Shown here in pieces: positions 34,913 through 42,744 of a stretch of 64,000 nt of DNA. The notes beneath the pieces are model-generated. The model did no database searches, was not told the DNA's origin, and was given only the letters and a program-made list of their open reading frames with translations. Position 1 is the stretch's first letter; every line of letters begins with the position of its first letter. The stretch covers positions 1 to 64,000 of the forward strand of contig NZ_MAFQ01000012.1 of assembly GCF_002013895.1 (NCBI RefSeq), written 5' to 3'. Both the position numbers and the translations under genes were made by a program. This DNA comes from Mycobacteroides franklinii (lineage in GTDB: Bacteria > Actinomycetota > Actinomycetes > Mycobacteriales > Mycobacteriaceae).

Positions 34913-36412
34913 TCAGCCCTGGCCGCAGGCCTTGAGCACCAAGTCCTTGACCAGCGCGGCATCGGCCTGCCCCTTGGTGGCCTTCATCACCGCGCCGACG
35001 ATGGCACCCGCGGCCGCCACCTTGCCATCGCGGATCTTCTGCGCGACATCGGGATTGGCGGCCAGCGCCTCGTCGACGGCGGCCTGGATCACCGAGTCGT
35101 CGCGCATCACGACCAGACCGCGATCGTTCATCACCTGCTCGGGTTCGCCCTCGCCGGCAAGAACACCATCGACCACCTGGCGCGCCAGCTTGTTGGACAG
35201 CTTGCCGTCCTTGACCAAGGCGGCAACGGCAGCCACCTGGGTGGGTGTGATGGGGAGCTCGGCCAGCTCGACCTCACGCGAATTGGCTTGTTGCACCAAG
35301 TAGTTACCCCACCACGAGCGTGCCTCTTCACTGCTGGCACCCTCGGCAACGGTGGCCTGCACGAGCTCGACGGCTCCGTTGTTGATCAGGTCGCGCATCA
35401 CCTCGTCGGAGACGCCCCACTCCTGCTGAATGCGACCCAGCCGCAGCCAGGGCAGCTCCGGAAGAGTGCCACGCAGCCGCTCGATCAGCTCGGTGCTGGG
35501 CGCCACGGGTTCGAGGTCAGGCTCCGGGAAGTACCGATAATCCTCGGCGGTCTCCTTGCGGCGTCCGGCGCTGGTGCTGCCGTCCTGCTCCAGGAAATGC
35601 CGTGTCTCCTGAATGACTTCCTGGCCCGCGTCCAGAACCGCCGCCTGGCGTCGCATCTCGTAGCGCACCGCCACCTCGACACTCTTGAGCGAGTTGACGT
35701 TCTTGGTCTCGGTGCGGGTACCGAACTCGTCGGCGCCGGCGGGCATCAGCGATACGTTGGCGTCGCAGCGCATGGATCCGTGATCCATGCGTACATCGGA
35801 AACATCCAAGGCGCGCAACAGGTCCCGCAGAGCCGTCACGTAGGCGCGGGCGATCTCGGGGGCCCGCTCCCCGGTGCCTTCGATGGGCTTGGTGACGATC
35901 TCGACGAGCGGAACTCCGGCCCGGTTGTAGTCCAGGAGAGATTCGGTCGCGCCGGAGATCCGGCCGGTCTCGCCGCCGATGTGGGTCAGCTTGCCGGTGT
36001 CCTCCTCCATGTGGGCGCGCTCGATCTGCACCCGCCAGATGGTGCCGTCCTCCAGGGGAACGTCGAGGTAGCCGTTGAACGCGATCGGCTCGTCGTACTG
36101 AGAGATCTGGTAGTTCTTAGGCTGGTCCGGATAAAAGTAGTTCTTGCGGGCGAACCGACCCCACGGGGCGATCTCACAGTTCAGCGCCAGACCGATGCGG
36201 ATGGCCGACTCGACGGCCTTTTCGTTCACCACCGGCAGCGAGCCCGGCAAGCCCAGACACACGGGGCAAATCTGGGTGTTGGGCTCCGCGCCGAATGTGG
36301 TGGGGCATCCACAGAACATCTTGGTGGCCGTGGACAGCTCGACGTGAACCTCCATGCCGAGCACCGGCTCGTATCGGGTCAGCACGTCGTCATAGTCCAG
36401 CAGTTCTGTCAT
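34913..36412 (-). CDS. gatB: Aspartyl/glutamyl-tRNA amidotransferase subunit B
   Basis: 499 residues, full length. GatB activates the misacylated Glu-tRNA(Gln) or Asp-tRNA(Asn) with ATP and Mg while GatA supplies ammonia. Visible: the N-terminal cradle with GMEVHVELST and the zinc ligands C..C (MFCGCP, CPVCLGLPG), the LLDYNRAGVPLVEIVTKP motif near 160, and the C-terminal YqeY-type tail (VKDLVLKACG). gatA and gatC lie 7 kb away on the same strand, the usual mycobacterial separation. Confidence 0.97.
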   Translation of the reverse strand: MTELLDYDDVLTRYEPVLGMEVHVELSTATKMFCGCPTTFGAEPNTQICPVCLGLPGSLPVVNEKAVESAIRIGLALNCEIAPWGRFARKNYFYPDQPKNYQISQYDEPIAFNGYLDVPLEDGTIWRVQIERAHMEEDTGKLTHIGGETGRISGATESLLDYNRAGVPLVEIVTKPIEGTGERAPEIARAYVTALRDLLRALDVSDVRMDHGSMRCDANVSLMPAGADEFGTRTETKNVNSLKSVEVAVRYEMRRQAAVLDAGQEVIQETRHFLEQDGSTSAGRRKETAEDYRYFPEPDLEPVAPSTELIERLRGTLPELPWLRLGRIQQEWGVSDEVMRDLINNGAVELVQATVAEGASSEEARSWWGNYLVQQANSREVELAELPITPTQVAAVAALVKDGKLSNKLARQVVDGVLAGEGEPEQVMNDRGLVVMRDDSVIQAAVDEALAANPDVAQKIRDGKVAAAGAIVGAVMKATKGQADAALVKDLVLKACGQG

Positions 36413-36447
36413 GCTGCGATCCTAATAGGTCGGCTTTGCGGGCCGAG

Positions 36448-36497
36448 CAGACATGTATTGCACAGAAAACGCAGGTAGCGCCCGCACTACATGTCTG
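36448..36497. repeat. 10-bp inverted repeat with ACATGT cores upstream of a hypothetical gene
   Basis: CAGACATGTA (36448-36457) and TACATGTCTG (36488-36497) are perfect inverted copies separated by 30 nt, between divergent gatB and the hypothetical gene at 36518. Each copy contains the palindrome ACATGT; the cores lie 38 bp apart. It could be a pair of operator half-sites. Confidence 0.45.
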
Positions 36498-36517
36498 TTC
36501 GCGGGTACGGTCGCCTC

Positions 36518-36901
36518 ATGAGCCACAACGTGTTGGTCATCGGCATCGATCCGTATTTGATCGATTTCACCACGCCGGACTTCGCCACAGTGGAGCTGAC
36601 CGCAGACGATATCCAGTCCGGTCTGGAACAGTCGGCGGCGATCCTGAATGCCGAGGGCTATGCCGCTGAACTGTGCCTCATCAGCCTGACACTCGGGGAA
36701 GTCACCGCGCAGGTGAGACAGGCCCTCGAGACGCGGCCACGGGACTGCGTGGTGATCGGCGCCGGCATACGCACCATGCCCTCGAACCTTCAGCTTTTCG
36801 AGACAGTGCTCAACGTCGTCCACAAGCACGCACCCCAGGCAACAATCTGCTTCAACACCGTGCCCACGGACACGGTCGCGGCCGTCGAGCGGTGGATCTG
36901 A
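36518..36901 (+). CDS. Conserved hypothetical cytosolic protein
   Basis: 127 residues from ATG 36518. The start VLVIGIDPYLIDF, then TADDIQSGLEQSAAIL..GYAAELCLI and VVIGAGIRTMPSNLQLFETVLNVVHKHAP, give alternating strands and helices of a small Rossmann-like or flavodoxin-like fold; no catalytic motif is recognised. No signal peptide. It is preceded by the ACATGT inverted repeat and ends 3 bases before a convergent MmpS-like gene. Confidence 0.7.
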   Translation: MSHNVLVIGIDPYLIDFTTPDFATVELTADDIQSGLEQSAAILNAEGYAAELCLISLTLGEVTAQVRQALETRPRDCVVIGAGIRTMPSNLQLFETVLNVVHKHAPQATICFNTVPTDTVAAVERWI

Positions 36902-36904
36902 CCG

Positions 36905-37312
36905 CTAGTTGCCGACGTAGCTCGAGCCGCTCCTGATCAGATGACAGACCGCGCCGTGCCCGGCGGTCCTCGGTGCGTTGTCCGTGCGTGACACCGCCAC
37001 GCGGCCGTTCACCTTCACCCGGCACGTCACCGATCCCGGATCGTCCCCGGGGTGTGAACCCGAGAACACCAATGACAGTCCGTCACCGTCGTAGTCGAAG
37101 CTCGTAGACCAGGGCAAGCCGACGGTGTCCACGGCGTATCCGCCGTCGGGTCCGTTGTAGCCGACCATCACACCCTCGCCGAACGTCCCCGACAGCTCGA
37201 ACTCGATCGATGTGGCAGCAAAGGCAGTACCCGGCGCCGACAGCTGCAGACCGGCGCATAGCGCGGCCCCCATCGCCACCCTCCCGATTACATACGTAAT
37301 TGACGATTCCAT
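36905..37312 (-). CDS. Secreted MmpS-like protein without an MmpL partner
   Basis: 135 residues. An N-terminal signal peptide or anchor (VAMGAALCAGLQLSAPGTAFA) is followed by an immunoglobulin-like MmpS C-terminal domain: FELSGTFGEGVMVGYNGPDG, GLPWSTSFDYDG, and VTCRVKVNGRVAVSRT..HGAVCHLIRSG, with the two Cys found in MmpS proteins. MmpS proteins normally act with an MmpL RND transporter encoded next to them; none is present here and the N-terminus looks cleavable. So it is probably a stand-alone periplasmic member. Confidence 0.72.
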   Translation of the reverse strand: MESSITYVIGRVAMGAALCAGLQLSAPGTAFAATSIEFELSGTFGEGVMVGYNGPDGGYAVDTVGLPWSTSFDYDGDGLSLVFSGSHPGDDPGSVTCRVKVNGRVAVSRTDNAPRTAGHGAVCHLIRSGSSYVGN

Positions 37313-37354
37313 GCGCGCATTAGATCACCATGTGCGGTGCTAATGACTGGAATC

Positions 37355-38386
37355 TCAGCCGAAGAACGCGGCGGCGTCCTCGTAGCGATTCTTCGGGACC
37401 AGCTTGAGCTGACGGGTCGCTTCCGACAGCGGCACCCGCCCGATGTCCTGTCCACGCAGCGACACCATCACGCCGTACTCCCCCGCGTGTGCGGCGTCCG
37501 CGGCGTTGACGCCGAAGCGCGTCGCGAGCACCCGATCGAATGGTGTCGGGGTGCCGCCGCGCTGCACGTGACCGAGGACGGTGGTGCGCACCTCCTTGTT
37601 GATGCGCTTTTCGATCTCGGCTCCCAGCTGCTGGGCCACCCCGGTGAACCGCTGATGCCCGAACTCGTCAATTCCGCCGTCGCGTAACTCCATTGACCCC
37701 TCGGCCGGCTTGGCCCCCTCGGCCACCACACAGATGAAATGCGAATCGCCGCGCTGGAAGCGCCCTTTGATCAGGCGGCACACCTCTTCCACGTCGTACG
37801 GCACTTCGGGGATCAGGGTCATATGCGCACCCGAGGCCAATCCGGAATGCAGCGCGATCCAGCCCGCATGCCGGCCCATCACCTCGACCAGCATCACCCG
37901 CTGATGAGATTCGGCCGTGCTGTGGAGCCTGTCGATGGCATCGGTGGCGATGGTCAGCGCGGTGTCGAACCCGAAAGTCACATCGGTGCAATCGATGTCG
38001 TTGTCGATTGTCTTGGGCACACCAACGACCGGCACGTTCTCGTCGGCCAACCAGCTGGCCGCGGTGAGAGTGCCCTCTCCGCCGATCGGGATGAGCACAT
38101 CGATCCCGTTGTCATCGAGGGTCTGCTTGATCTGATCCAGCCCGGCGCGCAGCTTGTCCGGGTTGGTGCGTGCGGTGCCGAGCACAGTCCCACCCTTGGT
38201 CAGCAGCCGATCGTTGCGGTCGTCGTTGGCCAGCTGGATGCGCCGGTTCTCCAATAGACCCCGCCACCCGTCCTGAAACCCGACGACCTGCGAGTCGTAG
38301 CGGTTGGCGCAGGTTCGCACCACCGCACGGATGACAGCGTTCAGGCCAGGACAGTCGCCGCCGCCGGTAAGCACTCCGATACGCAT
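37355..38386 (-). CDS. pfkA: 6-phosphofructokinase
   Basis: 343 residues from ATG 38386; the frame runs upstream to 38608 but only the start MRIGVLTGGGDCPGLNAVIR fits the family. Phosphorylates fructose 6-phosphate in glycolysis. Visible: the ATP loop GGGDCPGLN, the GGEGTLTAA motif (the Gly after Glu is the residue that favours ATP over pyrophosphate), PKTIDNDI near 125, EVMGRHAGWIAL near 165, and LGHVQRGGTPTPFDR near 275. It is a single gene, monocistronic. Confidence 0.96.
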   Translation of the reverse strand: MRIGVLTGGGDCPGLNAVIRAVVRTCANRYDSQVVGFQDGWRGLLENRRIQLANDDRNDRLLTKGGTVLGTARTNPDKLRAGLDQIKQTLDDNGIDVLIPIGGEGTLTAASWLADENVPVVGVPKTIDNDIDCTDVTFGFDTALTIATDAIDRLHSTAESHQRVMLVEVMGRHAGWIALHSGLASGAHMTLIPEVPYDVEEVCRLIKGRFQRGDSHFICVVAEGAKPAEGSMELRDGGIDEFGHQRFTGVAQQLGAEIEKRINKEVRTTVLGHVQRGGTPTPFDRVLATRFGVNAADAAHAGEYGVMVSLRGQDIGRVPLSEATRQLKLVPKNRYEDAAAFFG

Positions 38387-38424
38387 AGCCCCCATCATGC
38401 CCGTGAGCCGGTCAGACGGCAGCG

Positions 38425-39921
38425 CTACGAAGCCTTGGGCAGGCGGCTCTGGATGTTCAGCCTGAACCCGGCCCATACCGCGCGGCGGTCGGCGCCCAGA
38501 TTCTGCTCGACACGCGGCTCCCGGTCGAAGACCATCACGGGCCAGTCCGGACCGCAGTATCGCGGCCAGTCCTGGCTCGGAACGCCGTTGCGCGCGAACG
38601 CGACCCAACGTTGTTGCACGTCATCGACGACCCGCGAGGCATCTCGGTGGGTAAAGCTGCCGGCCAAGATGGGGCCGGCGGGACCCCGATAGTTGCCGAA
38701 AACCGCCGGCAGCTCGGTGGCGTGGGATCCCTCCAAACCGGCCGCGCGCACCGTCCAGGGCGCATAGTCGAACCGGTAGACGTACACCGGTGCGAAGTGT
38801 TGATGGGCGCGGGCAATCCGCCATACCGACGATGTGAAGAACATGTCCCCCGCCAACCGCAGGCGCGCCTCCTTGGAGGGATATCCCGGATAGGCGGCAA
38901 TGATCCGCTCCCGGTAACCGGTCCCCCCGCGCCCGAGGATCTCCTGCTGCTCGGACTCGGACAGCGGCATCACCTTGATGGCTTTGGTGAAGAGCCGGGC
39001 CTCATCGGCGTTACTGCCGATGATCAACGGAACCCTTTGCGCTTCACCACTTTCCATGGCTTCCACGGGAGGCTTCGGCAGATAACTACCGTCGACGGAC
39101 GGCCCGAAGGGGAACCCACCCTGCGCGATCAACCTACGCTGTGCGCGCAGGAGCTGCCGCGGTGAGGCATTCATGACGGTCGCGGCTGCGTTATCAGCCG
39201 TGGCACCAAGCAATTCGGCGAACCGCCGGGCGTCGTGTGCGATCGCATCGGCGCTCGCGGCGAGGCCGCTGGCCGTACTTTGGATGATCGCGTGCTGGAA
39301 CAGACCCGCGGCGGCCGGCGTCGCCATCAGGGTCTCGACGCCGCTACCGCCCGCGCTCTCACCAAAAATGGTGACGTTGTCCGGATCGCCGCCGAAGGCA
39401 CTGATGTTGTCGCGGACCCACTGCAGGGCGAGCACGAGATCACGCAGGTACAGGTTACTTTCGATCACGTGTTCGTCGTCCGACAACGACGACAGATCAA
39501 AAGCCCCCAACGCGCCCACCCGGTAATTCGCCGATACATAGACGCATCCACGGCGCGCCAGGATCGAACCCTCGTACGGCGGGCTGCTCGAACTGCCCAG
39601 GAAGTAGCCACCGCCGTAGATGTAGAACATGACCGGCAGCGGTCCGTCGGGCAGCTCCTCGGGGGCAACCACATTGAGCGTAAGACAGTCCTCGCTGCGC
39701 CGTTTTTGTGGCGTGAACACCTTGGGCTGAATCGGCGCGGCACCGAAACGTCGGCAGGTACGCACCCCCTCCCACGGGTGGACGGGACGGGGCGCCCGCA
39801 TCCGCCACGGCCCCACCGGCGGTTCGGCGTACGGGACACCGCGGAAGCGCCGCATGCCGCGCCGCACGAAACCTTCGATTTCACCACTGGTTGTCGCTAC
39901 GCGTAGGGGCGCCGGTGCCAT
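38425..39921 (-). CDS. Type B carboxylesterase/lipase
   Basis: About 498 residues. Alpha/beta hydrolase with GGGYFLGS (oxyanion hole, near 105), the nucleophile elbow TIFGESAGGSGV (Ser near 185), GSNADEARLF with the acidic residue, and a His in GSHATELPAVFG. It hydrolyses esters; no signal peptide, so probably cytosolic or exported without one. I chose ATG 39921; a GTG at 39945 adds eight residues. It belongs to the LipT-like esterases of mycobacteria, natural substrate unknown. Confidence 0.88.
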   Translation of the reverse strand: MAPAPLRVATTSGEIEGFVRRGMRRFRGVPYAEPPVGPWRMRAPRPVHPWEGVRTCRRFGAAPIQPKVFTPQKRRSEDCLTLNVVAPEELPDGPLPVMFYIYGGGYFLGSSSSPPYEGSILARRGCVYVSANYRVGALGAFDLSSLSDDEHVIESNLYLRDLVLALQWVRDNISAFGGDPDNVTIFGESAGGSGVETLMATPAAAGLFQHAIIQSTASGLAASADAIAHDARRFAELLGATADNAAATVMNASPRQLLRAQRRLIAQGGFPFGPSVDGSYLPKPPVEAMESGEAQRVPLIIGSNADEARLFTKAIKVMPLSESEQQEILGRGGTGYRERIIAAYPGYPSKEARLRLAGDMFFTSSVWRIARAHQHFAPVYVYRFDYAPWTVRAAGLEGSHATELPAVFGNYRGPAGPILAGSFTHRDASRVVDDVQQRWVAFARNGVPSQDWPRYCGPDWPVMVFDREPRVEQNLGADRRAVWAGFRLNIQSRLPKAS

Positions 39922-39996
39922 GGGAGCGAACCTAGCCGGGGCCACCGACCCAGCGCTAGTCGCACGCCAAATTCCCCACTTAGCAACGACTTTCCA

Positions 39997-40284
39997 TCAG
40001 TTGTTCAAATCGGGGCACGAGACGTCGACGTACGCGGTGGTGGACGAGAACGCGCTGGTCTGGCCGGCGGACACCCCGTGCACATCCGTCACCGTGCATT
40101 GCGACAGCGGCGCCGACACGCTGCCGTTGATCTGCACCGAATACCCCTGCTTCTGCAGATTTGTCACCGTGTCACCCGCGTTACCGCCGCCGGTGCTCGT
40201 GGACGCCGCGGCGGTCCCGGCCAACCCCACAGCAGCTGCCGCGAAAGCCGAAGCGGTAATGGCCGCGAATGCGAACTTCTTCAT
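39997..40284 (-). CDS. Small secreted hypothetical protein, possible target of the adjacent response regulator
   Basis: 95 residues from ATG 40284, which follows an AAGGAG-like site (GCAAGGAGCG). A signal peptide MKKFAFAAITASAFAAAAVG...TAAAS is cut near residue 28. The mature part has a Gly/Thr linker, GDTVTNLQKQGYSVQINGSV, and two Cys (SQCTVTDVHG, VDVSCPD) that may form a disulfide. I do not recognise a function. A TGAAG-N6-TGGAG box lies 91 bases upstream, similar to the box in front of the divergent response regulator gene. Confidence 0.8.
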   Translation of the reverse strand: MKKFAFAAITASAFAAAAVGLAGTAAASTSTGGGNAGDTVTNLQKQGYSVQINGSVSAPLSQCTVTDVHGVSAGQTSAFSSTTAYVDVSCPDLNN

Positions 40285-40374
40285 GATGACGCTCCTTGCT
40301 AGTCGTGCCGCGGGACCATTTCCGGCGACTTCACAAGGCTCGGCGCGAAAGGCATGTGTTCTTTGAGCGCCCAC

Positions 40375-40392
40375 TGAAGATTCGATGGAGAA
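40375..40392. promoter_or_regulatory. Putative response-regulator box 1
   Basis: TGAAGATTCGATGGAGAA holds two TG(A/G)AG units 11 bp apart, one helical turn, the spacing used by OmpR/PhoB-type tandem sites. It differs by two bases from box 2 at 40486 and lies on the side of the secreted-protein gene. Confidence 0.5.
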
Positions 40393-40485
40393 ATCGGCGG
40401 GCTACCACAGGCCCAATCAGGGCCATGAACAGCGGTTTCGGTACCCGAATCGCCGCCGGGTGCTATCGGTGCGCCAAGGAAACTC

Positions 40486-40503
40486 TGAAGTTTCGATGAA
40501 GAA
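40486..40503. promoter_or_regulatory. Putative response-regulator box 2
   Basis: TGAAGTTTCGATGAAGAA holds two perfect TGAAG units 11 bp apart, as a direct repeat. It is 45 bases upstream of the response regulator start, fitting autoregulation. Confidence 0.55.
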
Positions 40504-40547
40504 GTGCCCCCGAGACGCAGCGACCTTCGACGTGGACGGGTCGGTCA

Positions 40548-41312
40548 GTGCACCATGGGCACATGCACGGTTCCTCCCACGATGCCGCGGCGGTGCCTGC
40601 CCCGGATTATCGGGCCCTGGTGGTCGACGATGAAGTACCGCTTGCCGAGGTAGTCGCAAGCTATCTCAGGCGGGAATCGTTCGAGGTTCACCTCGCCCAC
40701 GATGGCCGTCGCGCACTCGATCTGGCGCGTGAGGTCGATCCCGATGTGGTGATCCTCGATATCGGCCTGCCGGGCGTGGACGGTATCGAGGTCTGCCGAC
40801 AGCTTCGCGTTTTCTCCGACGCCTATGTGGTGATGTTGACCGCTCGGGACACCGAGGTGGACACCATCGTCGGACTTTCTGTCGGAGCCGACGACTACGT
40901 CACCAAACCCTTCAGCCCGCGGGAGGTCGTAGCCCGGGTGCGCGCCATGCTTAGGCGACCCCGCCGCGTGCCCGCGCCGTCGGACGAATTAGCTCCGGAT
41001 CTGAGCCCGCCCCGCGTGTTCGGAGCGTTGCGCATCAACGTGGACGGCCGTGAGGTACATATCGGCGAAGCACCAGTCACGCTGACGCGCACCGAGTTTG
41101 ACGTACTTGCCGCCCTCTCTTCCCGGCCGGGCATCGTGCTGAGCAGAAAGCAACTGCTCGATGCGGTATGGGGCGATACGTGGGTAGGAAACGACAACAT
41201 CGTCGATGTCCACATCGGGCATCTACGCCAAAAGCTGGGCGACAACCCGGCACTGCCGCGATACGTGGCGACTGTGCGCGGCGTCGGCTATCGCATGGGC
41301 TCTGGATCGTGA
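40548..41312 (+). CDS. OmpR-family response regulator with a His-rich N-terminus
   Basis: 254 residues if translated from GTG 40548; ATG 40563 is an alternative. The receiver domain has the acidic pocket VVDDE, the phosphorylation Asp in VVILDIGLPG (near 70) and Lys in DDYVTKPF; the C-terminal winged helix reads VTLTRTEFDVLAALSSRPG, LLDAVWG, VDVHIGHLRQKLGD. The first residues (MHHGHMHGSSHD) are unusual for this family and look able to bind metal. The gene is followed in a GTGA overlap by its histidine kinase, and TGAAG boxes flank the intergenic region. Confidence 0.93.
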   Translation: MHHGHMHGSSHDAAAVPAPDYRALVVDDEVPLAEVVASYLRRESFEVHLAHDGRRALDLAREVDPDVVILDIGLPGVDGIEVCRQLRVFSDAYVVMLTARDTEVDTIVGLSVGADDYVTKPFSPREVVARVRAMLRRPRRVPAPSDELAPDLSPPRVFGALRINVDGREVHIGEAPVTLTRTEFDVLAALSSRPGIVLSRKQLLDAVWGDTWVGNDNIVDVHIGHLRQKLGDNPALPRYVATVRGVGYRMGSGS

Positions 41313-42433
41313 CACGTCCCCAGTACGGCATCGGCCTGCGGCTGCTGGTGGTGAACTCGGTGGTGGTCCTCGCCGGGATCGCCACCACCAGCGTGGTCGC
41401 CGCCATCGTGGGGCCCCCGATGTTCCGCCGCCTGATGGATCAGCAGGTAGCGCCCGGCGCCGGGAACGATCACCCCTACGAACGCGCCTTCCGCCATGCC
41501 ACCGCGATGTCCATCGGGTTCGCCGTCGTGGTGTCGGCCCTGGCCGCACTCACCCTGAGTTGGTATCTGAGTCGACGGGTCCATCGCTCGGCCACTTCGC
41601 TGTCACAGGCGGCATCCGCTGTTGCCGACGGGCACTACGACATTCGGGTGCCACCGCCACTGTTGGGCAAGGAGTTCGACGCTGTCGCAGCGGCTTTCAA
41701 CAAAATGGCACAACGACTCGGCGCCGTGGACGAGGCGCGCCGGCAGATGCTGGCCGACCTGGCGCACGAGATCAGAACCCCGGTCGCGGTGCTTGAGGCG
41801 TACATGGAAGCAGTGGAAGACGGTGTGCAGCAACTGGATCAACAGACCGTAGCCACACTGCGGGATCAAACCCGTCGCCTGACGCGGTTCAGTATCGATG
41901 TCAATGCTCTCTCGGTGGCCGAGAGCCGTACCACATCGATCGACGCGCGGTTGGTGTCACCCAACGACTTGGTCAACACGACGGTCGCCGCGTTCGTGCC
42001 GCGCTACCAGTCAAAGGGAGTTGTCCTGCAGGCCCACGCCGAGGACGCACTACCGGACGTATGGGCCGACCCCGAGCGGATTGGCCAGGTATTGAGCAAC
42101 CTGCTCGACAATGCCCTGCGCCATACCGGCCCGGGTGGGCACGTCACCGTGACGGCGGTGGCCACCGGCGCCGGTACGACGATCACCGTCTCCGATACCG
42201 GCGACGGTGTCCCGGCCGAACATCTGGACAGACTGTTCGATCGTTTCTATCGCGCCGACGCCGCCCGCGATCGACAGCACGGCGGAGCAGGTATCGGGTT
42301 GTCGATCGCCAAAGCGCTTGTCGAAGCGCACGATGGGCGCATCGAGGCACACAGCGCGGGACATGGAGCGGGCACCACGTTCACGGTGTACCTGCCCACT
42401 GCGGATGATCGCCCCGACAGCACCGCCGGCTAG
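41309..42433 (+). CDS. Sensor histidine kinase paired with the OmpR-type regulator
   Basis: 374 residues from GTG 41309 inside the regulator stop. Two membrane helices (LLVVNSVVVLAGIATTSVVAAIV and AMSIGFAVVVSALAALTLSWY) enclose a short extracellular loop of about 45 residues. HAMP follows, then the phospho-His in LADLAHEIRTPV (near 200), N-box LLDNALRHT, G1 DTGDGVPAEHLDRLFDRFYR and G2 GGAGIGLSIAKALVEAHDG. The small periplasmic loop suggests sensing within the membrane or of a small ligand; the ligand is unknown. It ends in a CTAG shared with the next gene. Confidence 0.93.
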   Translation: MTRPQYGIGLRLLVVNSVVVLAGIATTSVVAAIVGPPMFRRLMDQQVAPGAGNDHPYERAFRHATAMSIGFAVVVSALAALTLSWYLSRRVHRSATSLSQAASAVADGHYDIRVPPPLLGKEFDAVAAAFNKMAQRLGAVDEARRQMLADLAHEIRTPVAVLEAYMEAVEDGVQQLDQQTVATLRDQTRRLTRFSIDVNALSVAESRTTSIDARLVSPNDLVNTTVAAFVPRYQSKGVVLQAHAEDALPDVWADPERIGQVLSNLLDNALRHTGPGGHVTVTAVATGAGTTITVSDTGDGVPAEHLDRLFDRFYRADAARDRQHGGAGIGLSIAKALVEAHDGRIEAHSAGHGAGTTFTVYLPTADDRPDSTAG

Positions 42434-42678
42434 CGGCCCGGTTGAATCACCGTGGGACGCGTCTTGGTTGCCGGCACCGTTGCCAGCGGCGCCTTGTTAT
42501 CGGGATCGGGCGCCGAGCTCATGTGCGGATCATTGGAGTGGATGCAGGCCTTGTCGGTCTGCACCGAGCAGGTCACCCGCTGCGCCGACTCACTGCCAGG
42601 AGTCTCCCAGACCGCCGGTGCGGCCGCGAGCACACCACACAACGCCAGGGTGGCGACGCAGGAAGGCACGCGCGGCAT
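42430..42678 (-). CDS. Small secreted hypothetical protein
   Basis: 82 residues from ATG 42678. A signal peptide (CVATLALCGVLAAAPAV) precedes a short mature part with two Cys (VTCSVQTDKACIHSND) and a Pro/Thr-rich tail ending PTVIQPGR. Function unknown. The stop codon overlaps the histidine kinase stop as CTAG. Confidence 0.62.
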   Translation of the reverse strand: MPRVPSCVATLALCGVLAAAPAVWETPGSESAQRVTCSVQTDKACIHSNDPHMSSAPDPDNKAPLATVPATKTRPTVIQPGR

Positions 42679-42744
42679 GCCTCCACGGTACGCAGCCGAC
42701 TGCCGATAACCGTCGTATATCAACTGCCAGTTGGCTGTGGGTTC

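Noticed and set aside
38387..38608. N-terminal extension of pfkA.
   Set aside because: The added 74 residues are Arg/Pro-rich with no family match; PfkA starts at MRIGVLTGG.
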